From Serilophus lunatus (lineage: Eukaryota > Chordata > Aves > Passeriformes > Eurylaimidae): a DNA stretch of 64,000 nt. Below are positions 49,999-61,700 of the stretch, piece after piece. Every line of letters starts with the position of its first letter. The stretch's first letter is position 1. The notes under the pieces are model-generated. The model saw only the letters and a program-made list of their open reading frames with translations. It was not told the DNA's origin and searched no databases. Location: the NCBI GenBank assembly GCA_013399895.1, contig VXBA01002417.1:2735381-2799380 (forward strand), in the 5' to 3' direction. The translations under genes were made by a program, and so were the position numbers.

Positions 49999-52980
49999 GA
50001 CTTGGTCAAATGCAGGAATTTAGGAAATGCCAAGGAAAAAGTAGAATTGATCTTGTTTTATCCTGGTCGTTAAGAAATGTCAGTGTTTCAAAAGGAACCT
50101 TGTGTTAAGTGGAAAATCTATCTTCAGCTTAATCCTGTAAGTGTTCAAAGCTCATGGGAAACTGTGGTACAACCTGAGTATTTAGATTGGAATATTTATT
50201 GTAGGCAGTGATGTGAAAGTGGTTTGGTGGGAGAACCCACAGAGAGTACTTACACCTTTTTTTTTTAACAAGTGCGTGTCCTTGAAAGCTGAACTAGGAA
50301 TCCTGCATGCAAAAGGCAAAGGGATCTCAGTAAAAGTGAAAATCAGGACCTATGAGTATAAGGCCGTTTAGCTGCAAAGTCTAAGTCCCTTGAAGAGAAC
50401 CCTTTGTACAGAATATGTTTGGGAAATTTGTCAGAGAAACAGGGGATACCAAAGATCACTGTGTTTATCACTGTGTTGATAAAATTAAGCATCTTTCCTT
50501 AATTACATAAGCTCCCCTTGTGGCTTTGCAGTACTGCCTGTGGCCTAAAACCTCTATTAATAGGGTTGAGAAGGTCTTAATGAAACTTTATCAAATTTGT
50601 TACAAATTTTTGTAGTCATGTGTTCAGGAGAAGGTTGAACTGAACACTTAGTTTGTGTTTATAAGTTTTGTCTCACAGCCTAGCAGAGTCCCTTCCCTTC
50701 TTCTGTACCACATCAGATTAATTTTCCATTAGCCAAATGATGCCATTTTGAGGTATTGTACTCAGTAGAATTATAAATTATTTTTTGTCAATGCAGGGCT
50801 TGGGAAATGAAAGCAAATATTTACTATACCTAGCAAACAAGGCTATGCCAATACATCCCTGTCACTTGATGATGTGTTTAAGCTCTAGGCAGGCTGCCTG
50901 CTCAGTGTTTAGTAAAGACCCAACTGTACACAGACGGATAAAGCACAGGTGTAAGTGCTAAAAAAAGCCACCCTATTTTTTTTTTTCCTGTTTTTCTACT
51001 TGTCAGTTTTGTGAGCTCACTTCAACCTCCCCACCTCTAAAAATACCATACTGTTGCTGAGTGCTTTGAGAAGGATGACAATTAATGAATATATGTTATG
51101 AATGACTGATTAGTGATGGGATTTTTATTAGGAACACTTGAAAAGAACCTCCATTTCCGTCCTTTCACCATGTGATTTTCTTAGCTTTCTTGGATCACTG
51201 ACCTCGTTATGTGACATTAGAGAAGGCATTTGAAAAGCAACTGCTAATAAAACACAACAGGATTCTGCTCTTGTTGCTCTCATTTCTGTACTTCAAACAG
51301 AATGTGTTCCAATTCAAACTGAAACAACAATTAATGAATATCTTCCTGATGTCCAGTGATCTGTTAGGATCAATGAACAGCTTTATGCCCAATTATTTAT
51401 TTCTATAAATAGCCATTGTTTTCATAAATATGTCAAGGCAGTGTGCAGTGCAAAAATTACTGAGCATCGGTTTGAAACAGCTTCTCTGTCCCTGAATATA
51501 ATAGCTGGATATCTTTAACAGATTAGGGAAACACAAAAGTCAAACATCACACCTACTGCCCTTCTGAGCTGTTTCCTTCAGTTTAGACTATACCTAAGTA
51601 TCACTCAAAGAGAGTATTTTGAATAAAGAATAAGCTGTTATCTAGGATTTCCAGCATCAAAATGGGTTTGGCTTTTTTGGGTTTTTTGCAAAGACATTTA
51701 ATCATTTTTCTGTCTTAGTATTCCAAAAGTAGAGCTGCTGAAGAGAGAGACCATTTTCTGTCCTGCAGGAGATTTTCTGTTCTACATTAAGATGAAACTG
51801 GGAACTTTCACAGTTACTGTGAAAGAAGAAACAACTTGGGAAAGCCGTGGTCACAGGAGATCCTCAGATAATGTCTGATATTTGCAGATTCGAGTATCTT
51901 CACTTGTCCTACACTCCAGACAAGTGTTTAGCCACCACGTATTATTGAAGCTTTTGATCCATGTATAAATAAATAATTTTCATCAGATAAGAGAAATTTT
52001 TTTTGTTTGTCTCATGCCTATTTTTATTTAGTTTGTTCTCTCTTCTGTTTAATTAGTAATAGAAAGCTGAAAAGCTTCAAAAGGAAATGTTGGTGCAGGT
52101 TCTCTGATGTTGAAATAGGTGCATGCAGATTTGAAGAACTCACCTGGTCAGCAACAGATTTAACTCAGCCAGTAGGTTAAACCCACCTGTTACACTCTGC
52201 TCCCCTCTTACTAGAAAAAATCATGTGACACCAAAATCACTTCTTGATAAAATATTCAACCAAAATTAGTAATGCAGAGTAATGCAACCCATAAACAAAC
52301 AAAATGCCCTGCTTTCCCCAGTCCACCCTTCCTTTTTGTTTTAATTTATCCTCACCTTGGGAACCATCCTTAGATTTTCAGCTATTATGTAGATATGCAG
52401 TGAGTCCTGCCTTTTCCAAGACATATTTAATAGGATGATGCTCAGATAGTAATTTATTTCCTGTTTGCATCTGTCTAATACTTGCAGATTAGATGTTCCA
52501 GCCTGGGCTTTGAGTGGCAGAGTTTCGAGAGCATGTTTTGAACATACCCTGACTTATTTAATTGAGTTCAGCTCATAGGACAGGCTCAATTACTAGTTTA
52601 ATTAAAAAGAAGGAAAAAAAAAAAAAAAGAAACCAAATAATAGCAGAAAGGATGTAGTTTTGCATTATAATTGAGTAGTGCTACTGTGAATCCTAGTTCA
52701 GTGTTTCAGTCCCTCTGACTGCTGTGCAGGAGCTTGGGGTTCATAACTTGTGTGGTGAGTTCTTGCTGGAATCTGACTTCACCGGGATAAGGACCAGATC
52801 TCAGAGATGCTGAGACTTGGGGAGCAAGCAATCAGGATTTTCAAAAGCATCTGCACAACTAATTCCCAGGACGTTATCCAGAATATTGCTGTGGGTTCCA
52901 CTGGGAATTGGGCACCATCTGATCTGCTGTGCTGGTTGTCACCTTCATTTGCTGCTGTCTCTCCATTATGGTTTGACATT

Positions 52981-53001
52981 TGGTACCTTGCCAAGGTACC
53001 A
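52981..53001. repeat. Near-perfect 21-bp palindrome
   Basis: TGGTACCTTG at 52981-52990 and its exact reverse complement CAAGGTACCA at 52992-53001 flank a single central C. With almost no loop it is a palindrome rather than a stem-loop. No gene or repeat boundary is adjacent. Confidence 0.75.
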
Positions 53002-54701
53002 TCAAGAAGCAGGTTGTGTCAAGCAATTACTGGTTGCTGAACACAGGAACAGCATTAAGGAATATAAAGTACTATCTTTACTGCTCTATTCTTTTCCTTC
53101 TTTTGGAATAAAAAGTGGAAAGACCAGGGACAGATCTTTTAATAAGGTAAGAAAAGAAATAACTTTTCTGCAGCGGGTGGTATTTTGTACATCCCAGCCC
53201 TGGTTGTCTTCTTGTCACAGAGAGCAACAATGAATGTGAGTGTTTAAAACAGGGCTGGAGATTGTGAGATTATTCACTGGGGTTATGTCACAGGAGGACA
53301 ATTATACTGAAACAAAGTGAGGGGAAGAAAGCCACAAGTTAATCTGTGCTCCCTTCACCTCAGGCTGATTAGAGTAAATTAACTGCTATCACAAGTAATA
53401 TGCAAAGTAGATACTCATTATTTTTCTGACGTCAAATAAAATAATGTATAACAAAAATAGTCCTGAATTATGTTTTGCTAATTATTCCTGTAGACTATTG
53501 CTTTCATTCTGTAAAGTAAGCCAGCAGGCAGCCAGACCCCTGCCCCCCTCCTAATCCCATAAGTCTGTTTTCTGATCCACTCTCTGCTCATGTCAGTGTG
53601 TATCAATTCTGGTTTAAAATAGAGAAGTTAAACCTTCCTGACAATTTGGTACACCGTGATATACTTTCAGACTTGAAGGGTTGTCTGTGTGAAGGGGAAT
53701 CTTCACCTCAAACTTTATCAGCTGCTTTAATAAAAGCTATCTCCATTGATATGTCTTGGGCTTGTAAGAATAACTCCATTCCCTGCTGAGGTTCACCTGT
53801 TCTGCTGCCACTCAGCACATGAGATATTAATTATTCAGTCAGCTCTAAAATGCAGCTGTATGCATCACTGTGTGCCTGGAGACTGTGGGAGAAATGACCA
53901 AAATGCCTGTGAGACTGGGTGGTGTACACAGTAAATATGTTAGAATCCCATTTTTCATGTTGTTTCAATGACATCAGCCATAACTGTCACTTCTTTGAGT
54001 TCTAAAATTGTATGAGAATTGGTAATAAATTTGATGAGGTAGCGTGGATGGCAGAGCTCTCAATGCTTCACCTCATGCTGGCATAACTCCTTTGCACATT
54101 AGTATGACCCTATACTTGGCCAGGAAAATACTTTTATTATTCTGCAATTCTTTCTTAATTTTTTCCAGTTTAATAATTCTCAGAAATTGTCTTCTTATCT
54201 GGCTCTAGGTAGAGTAGGTTGGCATTTGATAAGCAATTACAGAGACAGTGTATGCAAGTGTCACCAGGGTGTACCCTTTTTTTGTCCTTATTGTGCTCAG
54301 GACACAGAGCTTCTAATACATCTCTATATTTTTGGTGTTTCAGAAGAGAAAATGGGAAGTAGATTTGTGCCCTGGCTTCAAAATTGCTTGTGAAATATCT
54401 TACTTGGGTTGGCAATGTTGGAATGGGATCATTGCACATTGCAAAGAGAAGTGTGGGATGAGATGTGTCCCTATTCCTCTGTAACATGCACAGCTTGGTG
54501 CAGAGCCATGAATGGAGCAGCACAGGAGGAGGGGAAGGGAATTACTAAAGTTGCTTTTTGTTTTCTGTTTTAGTAATTCAGTAATGGTTTGTGACTTTCT
54601 GGAGTTCTTCCCATGCTGAATGTGCTGTCACCACCACGCTTTTATCCCTGGAGAGCAAGTTGGAGTAGAGTAGGAGTCATAATCTCATAGCTGAAAGTGT
54701 C

Positions 54702-54762
54702 TGACAGACATAAATAGATAGATTGGTAGATAGACAGACACACAGATAGACAGATAGGTAGA
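54702..54762 (+). repeat. (TAGA)n/(CAGA)n degenerate microsatellite
   Basis: Interleaved TAGA, CAGA and GACA units span about 60 bases with several interruptions. Confidence 0.9.
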
Positions 54763-55090
54763 ATCTTTCCCTCTGTTCCCTTGAAATACTATTTATTTTG
54801 TTGTTGCATAACTAGGTGAAATGTCCCCATGGCCAATTGTTTTTTGGTTCTTTGTGGGAGACAGGGGGGTCTAGTTCCTGCACTCTCCTTTTTAAGTCAT
54901 TACTTATATTCACAATTCTGTAACAAATACATCGAGTGTATTATGATTTTTCTATTAAGTACTTTGTCATGCCAGATTTTCATTTGTCTTGAAATGACAC
55001 AAACTTCATATGGAAAATAGTGGAAGATAATTCAGTAAATCGGGATTATTAGAATGATCCACTCAAATGAAAATTTCAAAGCAATAACTG

Positions 55091-55108
55091 AAATAAATAA
55101 ATAAATAT
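55091..55108 (+). repeat. Short (AAAT)n microsatellite
   Basis: Four tandem AAAT units are followed by the reverse-complementary 'atttat'. Confidence 0.8.
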
Positions 55109-58100
55109 TTATCATTTTGAGGATCAAAATACAGAATCTCAATTTACTGTCACACTCTTGTCAGTACCTGCTTATTATTACGTACTGCCACATATAGAAA
55201 CTTTTTTGTCTTTGTCTTCTTCATGCCATTCAGTAAAATTTTGAGGAAAACTTTATGAAAATAATTACTAACCAGAGCTGAAAGGAGAAACTTTTTTTGT
55301 CAATTATTTGCATAACTTCTCTGCCACAGTAGAAATATATTATGTAATGTGGAAGGTCATTGATGGGCTCTCAGTTGTAGAAAATCAAAACTGAAATCCT
55401 TCTGTTTATGTATTTGTGCTTCAAATCAGCATTCATTGGGTTTAAATCCTGCATATATACTGTTTCCTAGCAGCTCCATATTAGTTCTAGTGATTAGGCA
55501 CTAATTATTAGTGGTATTATGAATAATTCTGCCTTCCCACTAAGACTTGCTGCTGCAAATTAAAGGTTAGATTAAGAATAGAGTAACAACAGCAGAAACA
55601 CTAGAGCTTTCTCTGTGGTGGAATGCAACCATTTTTGTTGTTACTTCACTGAAATTGAGTTTTTAATGCCTTAAGAAAAAATTCCAGGAAGATTTGGAGT
55701 CTTTAATCTCAGAAGAGATGTCATAATGCAGATACAATACTTCTAACATAATTTCTAATGTTACAATTCTGTATAAATCATGCTTTGCTTCTTCTATTAA
55801 CTTGGTAATTTGTTGTCTATGATCTTTGTTTCAGACAAGACTTGGGTTTTGTTTTGGTTTTTAATTAATTTGCAAGTACAATTTTGGGGAGAAAATTACT
55901 TGTTTAGTAGGCAGTTAATGAGGAAGTAGAACTGTCTATTTTTGTTTACTGACTGTCGAATTCCAAGGTGAGACATGGCATCAAATAATTCACTTGTCGC
56001 TGACATTAAATAATTCTCCTTTTAGGAATTTTTAACAGGGAGATTACAGGCTCTGGGTCTTGCATAAAGATGTGTCATTACTGAGCCTGGCGTGGACCAG
56101 CTGCATCCAAACCAACCTCTCCAGCAGAAAATATTTAATCAGAAACTCAAGATGTAGAACATGTTATAATATTCACTTCAGAATGTATTACCTTACCAAA
56201 ACAAATCCCCAAACTGCAAACATTAAACTGTGGAGATTTCTAAACAGGAACATGGGAGTGCTGGATGAGAATCTTGGTTTATCTCACTTTGTGTGATATT
56301 TTGGGCAAATACATTTTTTTTTTGGTGAGTCCTGAGTACCTTTTGATGCTGTTCACAACTAGAATCACCCATTAGATTGGAATAATTCCTTAACCTGCAA
56401 TGTTTACTGCTTCATCCCAAAGGATCAACTCTGTCCATTGCTGTCAAGTACAGGCTGTCTCTTTTCTGTTCTACACTGTGATAAATAGCCATGTGCACCA
56501 TTTAGACCAGTTTAAGCCTTGATTGGATAAGTAGTGTTTGCTTGTGTAGATCAAATATTAAATGTTTTTTTCTCACCTTTGGCATAAGGTGAAATTACTA
56601 GGATGTATAAATTTGTGTACTTTTCATGTAAATTAGAATTTTAGACATATTTAAATTATAAACTTCAAGTGTAATTTTTGTCAAACTAGTTATTCTACAG
56701 CACCACCTAGTTCTTTGTCCAACGTCATCTTCAGCTTTGATGTCATTGATTGACTCGAATTTAATGTCTTAAATCTAACCCAAGAGCTCTGAGAACAGGG
56801 ATACTGAGGAAGGTACCAGCACAGTTCCTTCCCATGGCATCCTTGATCTGACTTTTCTTAACTGCAGCAAAAAGAAATGCTTAGATGAGAAAGTAAGAAT
56901 AAAGCCAGCGTACAGCAGCAGATCCCGCAGCAAACCTGTCAGCTTCCAGCAGTGTAAAATAATGTGATTTTCATAGTTGGAAACAGCATTGCATTTAATA
57001 ACCACTGATATATTCTTGAATTTGCTGGAAAGAAAAAATCCCTATCCTTGCTGTTGACTGATAACTCATCATGGCTTTAAATCACCAATTTTCAGGGTCT
57101 GAAGACTTTGGGATCTGGAGTCTAAATGTAATCCTAGCCTTTTTGCAGGTCTGCCTGTGAAGGAGCCCAGAGATTCCTAAAGCATGTAAACTGTGGATTT
57201 TTGATTAATTTAATGTAATCCTATATAATGATGATTATTGTAGCATTTTCTGTATAAGATGGATGAGACAGGTTCTCAAATGCCAGCTATTACTGACATT
57301 TAATCTGGTATAGGTCATCAAATACCAAGGTAGAAGTATTTTATTTTTCACATTAATAATAAATTTAAAATACATTAACATTGTAAGAATGTCTTTTTTT
57401 TCATTCTCTGTAGCTAAATAGAAAAAGTTGGCTGACAGAAATCACATATTTGAAAACAAAGCATCCTGTATTGTGATCGATGCTGGTGGTGTAGAAAACA
57501 TGACTTTAAATCTCTGACAAACTGAGTGGGTACATTTTTCACATTTCATAGTGCCAAACAGTCCATATAACAATCATTTCTCAAACTGGGTTAAAAGGGC
57601 CATGTCTCAAATTCTGCGAAAGAAAAGCCACTGGAGAAGTGGGATTGTGTTTGGGAAATAATGGCCTCCTGTGTCTAGACAGTCATTTTTAAACAAGTTA
57701 CTGCTGGTGCTGTCCTGATTTGTTCCATGGCTGAACTTAGCTCTAGGACTAAAGTTAAACCTACCAAGCTCCAAACTGTTACCTGGTAGCCTGAGGTTCC
57801 TCAGACTGAAGTCAGACACATTTTCAAGGATCTTCTCTTTTTCTGCTTTTTTTCCCTTCAGTCAATGAACAATTAATGAAAACTTCCCCTCTCCTTCCTG
57901 CCCTGCAAAAAGTCCTATTTGAAAAAGTAATTTTTAATATTGTCACTTTTCAAGTATAAGAAAAGGTTATTTGTTAAGTGGAAGAAGCAGTAGAGTCTGC
58001 CTTCATGTAATAATGTCTTGTGAAAATTAAATAGCTTCAGGAAAAGTGCTGCATTTCTTTCTTTTTTTTTTTTTTTCCTGTGAAAGAGCTTCAGACAATA

Positions 58101-58690
58101 CTAAAAAAATCTGTGAAAATAAGTCTATGAATATGTGTATTCTGCAATGTACTTGGGTTATAATAGTTCAAGTGGCATCCTTTTGTTGCTTCAGAAATCA
58201 TTCAAAGCAGAATATAACATTAAAAACACATATCTCTAGTTGAGTTTGAAAGATAACATACATGTCAGACTCTGAGTTGCCAATGAAGAAACAGAATTTT
58301 AATTTTCATTGGCAAAATTATTTTACTGCATCGTGCATATCTTATTAAACATACAGCAATTGAAATTACCCATCTAATTATCAGAAAAAATTAGTCCATT
58401 TAATCCAAGAACTATATTCATCATCATGAGTGATGACTTCATGCTCAGAGTTATAGATTTGAGTATATCCAACAACACTGGATTCATGGTTTGGAAGTAA
58501 ACACACATTCTATAACTATTTAAAGTTTGCTTAAGTAATTGTATGTTTGTATCTAGTACCTTTAAAGTATTATGAAGACTTAGTACAACTTGGATGTCAC
58601 ATTTAAAGTCTGCATAAGTGGTGATGTAAAATCATGTTATATGGCACTTTGTTTTTCAAAATGAATTTTCTCAGTGGATCAACACATCAA

Positions 58691-58715
58691 TTTATTACAA
58701 TTTTATTGTAATAAA
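58691..58715. repeat. Perfect AT-rich hairpin with 10-bp arms
   Basis: TTTATTACAA at 58691-58700, the loop tttta, and the exact reverse complement TTGTAATAAA at 58706-58715. The right arm also contains AATAAA. The sequence is AT-only apart from one C/G pair, so a chance origin is plausible. Confidence 0.7.
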
Positions 58716-61700
58716 ATGGGAATAATCAATGTTCTTCATTCCTATTCTAATTGATGAGCTTGTAGTAACACATGGAGAAATACACTTACAGTCTGAAAGA
58801 ACTCTACTTCCAGGTTTCTGCATCTGATTTAAATCTGAGTCCTTACATTTTCAGATGAATAGCAATAATCTGACAAATGAAATACTAATGCTTGGGGCCA
58901 TTAATGAATTCAGGAATACATCTGCAATATGTCTTTTGTTTCAAATTGACAGTCATTGAAACTTTTCCTGTAGTTATTTTAAAAAAAGAAATGACAGAAA
59001 AGTTAATATTTGATTTACTTACTAAAATTTTATATTGGGAATAAATTTGCAAAATTCAGATGATATCCTTTTGTTCAGAAAATTACTTTGTGCACAAAAT
59101 TATTCAGGGTAACTTCATGATTTTAATGAAAAAATTGAATTGTGTTTAAACAGAAAGCACATTAAGCAAGTATAAATTTTATATATGCTAAGAGATGCAG
59201 TTTTTCAAGAATACATCTCACTGCTGTTGTCTTGCTGTTGATGGGAGAAAAAAGAGACAACTATTGTGATGAGAATGATCGTAAGGCAAAACTTTCTTTA
59301 TAATTTTATCCACAAACAAAACCTATAAATTGAATTTTCATTTCTCTGTGTGTCTCATTTATTGCTGTTATATTCCACGTGTGCATTTCTTTTTAGCAGG
59401 TACAGACAGTCACACCTATTCATAAGTGGAGCAAGAAAGGTACTGTGATAGAGTTGATATGGGTTAGCTTCATATTTACTCTGCTTGTGAAGAAGTACAG
59501 CTTGTGTAAGAAAATTGCCAAACATCTTTGCTATCCTACAGAGGTGGTAGGGGGGTGCCCTGAAGAGGCATCTGCAGTTTCACCCTCCATAGAAAGCATA
59601 CATGGGTGGAAAAGGCAGGGGCCAAAAACTTTTAAAGTTATTGTGAAATATAAAAAAAAATGTATGCATATTTGATTGACTTAAGACAACAGAAAGTGAA
59701 GAATTTTGTTTTGAAAAGCTAAAAATTAGTAGAATGTAGTCATAACACTGTAATAAATCACAGTCCTGAATTGTCAGATTATACTGAGTTTAAGACATCT
59801 CTGAAAATTCATATTTCTGTGACTGTAAGGAAATCGTGTTGTGGGGGGCCTGTTGCAATTTAACTTTTTACCAGGAATTTTTTTATAGATGGATGATGAA
59901 CAGTTTTAGTAGGAACAAAAAATTGTAACAATTTGTAGCTACATTAGCAGCGGGTCAGTTTGGCTTTTTCTTTAATCCATCCCCAAATTCACAATTACTT
60001 TCCCTGTTTTCTTCTCAGAGTGCCCTCCCTGCTGCTAAACATAAGAAAACCTTTGTTTGAACTGGTGATTTCCCAGTAAAGAGAAGGGTATTTCATTACA
60101 AATGTCCCCCCCTAAGGCACTTGGGTTCAGCTTTTGCTGATTTTGCCTCTTGTGCAGCAAGCAGTGAGTGGAACTTGGCTCTGTGTGGTGAGAATGAGTT
60201 GTCTGACTGGGTTTTACTTTCATCTGCAGCTGCAGCACTAAATCTGCAACTCTCTATGAGAAGAAACCATTATTATTTTACTCACTGGCACTTGTTACTG
60301 GATTTCTAAGACACTAGAAACATTTGGAACATATGTCCTCCCTTGTGCTGCAGAAATCATGGAGCAGCTTTAATAGAATTTCACTCCCATGTAGCACTAA
60401 AACATCCACCCAATATTTCCTTTCAATATCAGTTACAAAAATTAAAGCATGTTGCTGGAGAGCCTCCTAAAATACTGTAGGTTTGCAGGGGGAAATTATC
60501 CTCCAGGTGATGGATGCTGCATTGTCTGGAAAGCAGCAGAGGGAAAGAGGAACTCAAATGCTCAATGCCATTTATGTTCCTGCCCTGAGGAAAAATTTCC
60601 CTTTGCCCCAAAGCTGACAATTGCTTCCACTGTGTGCATGTTAGCATGTAATGCTCTTCAAGTATCTAAGATCTGTCTGGAACACTAAGGAACATGGCTC
60701 ATTTACTGCAGAAATGGGCTAAATGTGGGAGTAGCTGATTTGTTTTGCTTTGGATGGAGATTAAAAAGAAAACTATTGAACCCAGAATTCAACCTAAACA
60801 TCAACAGAATAGAAAATCATCGTGGACCGTACTATGAAGCTTATTATTAATTAAATTCAAGGTAAATTAAATTAAATCACATCCATTTTGATTAAATGCA
60901 TTAGAAATCAGGTACAGGACTGTGTAGCAGTCCCCTTCTGAGAATCCAGTAAGTAGATCACCTGATACTACAAGTTGTAATTTGCAAGCAGAGAACCTCA
61001 CAGTTGTTTTCACAGTCCTATTAATTAGGTGTTTTGATAACCTCCTCTGAAGCAGGTTCCTTGTTTACCACAGACCCCACAATTTTAGTTATCCTATTTG
61101 TCCTACAGTACATCTGACTGGTGCCACTTAATGCCAATGATCAATGAGCTGCAGAACTGTGAATTGTTGCCCCCCCCCAAATTCTGTGCTATACAGTGTT
61201 TGGCATTTTAGGTGCAGCAGGAATTGAGAGTTTTCAGTCGTACAAGTGCCCAAATGCAGCTTTGTAGGGAAAACATATCCTTCTCAGCTAATTAAATAAG
61301 TGGATTATGAATGTGGTGACTGAAAGCTTGGGAAACAAAAGAAATTGCAAGAGAGAAGTTGCTGGACAAAGCCAGCAGTGATAAGCAGTTTGGCAGCTGA
61401 ACTAAGACAGTAGCTATTGGGTCTGAAAGGAACTTTCTGTTGAGGACAGATGTCTCCATCTGGACAAAGCAGCAGGCCTCTTGAAGCCCTCCTTATGGGA
61501 TTTTAGAGCTTGATAATGAAGGAAAGATGAATGTGTGACCACTGATATGAGAGTAGGGACTGGGAAGTTCCCTGTCACTTTTGTCTCATGACAGAATTCT
61601 TCTCCCCTGAAATGAGTGTTATTTGGTAGAATGACTTCATTGCTATTTTTTTTTTCAGTGAGTTTGTCGACAAGGATATTTTAAAATGTTAACAAGTTGC

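Noticed and set aside
49860..50108. 82-codon frame with Trp-Met-Asp-Gly repeats
   Set aside because: Produced by translating the GGAT microsatellite; no coding signal outside the array.
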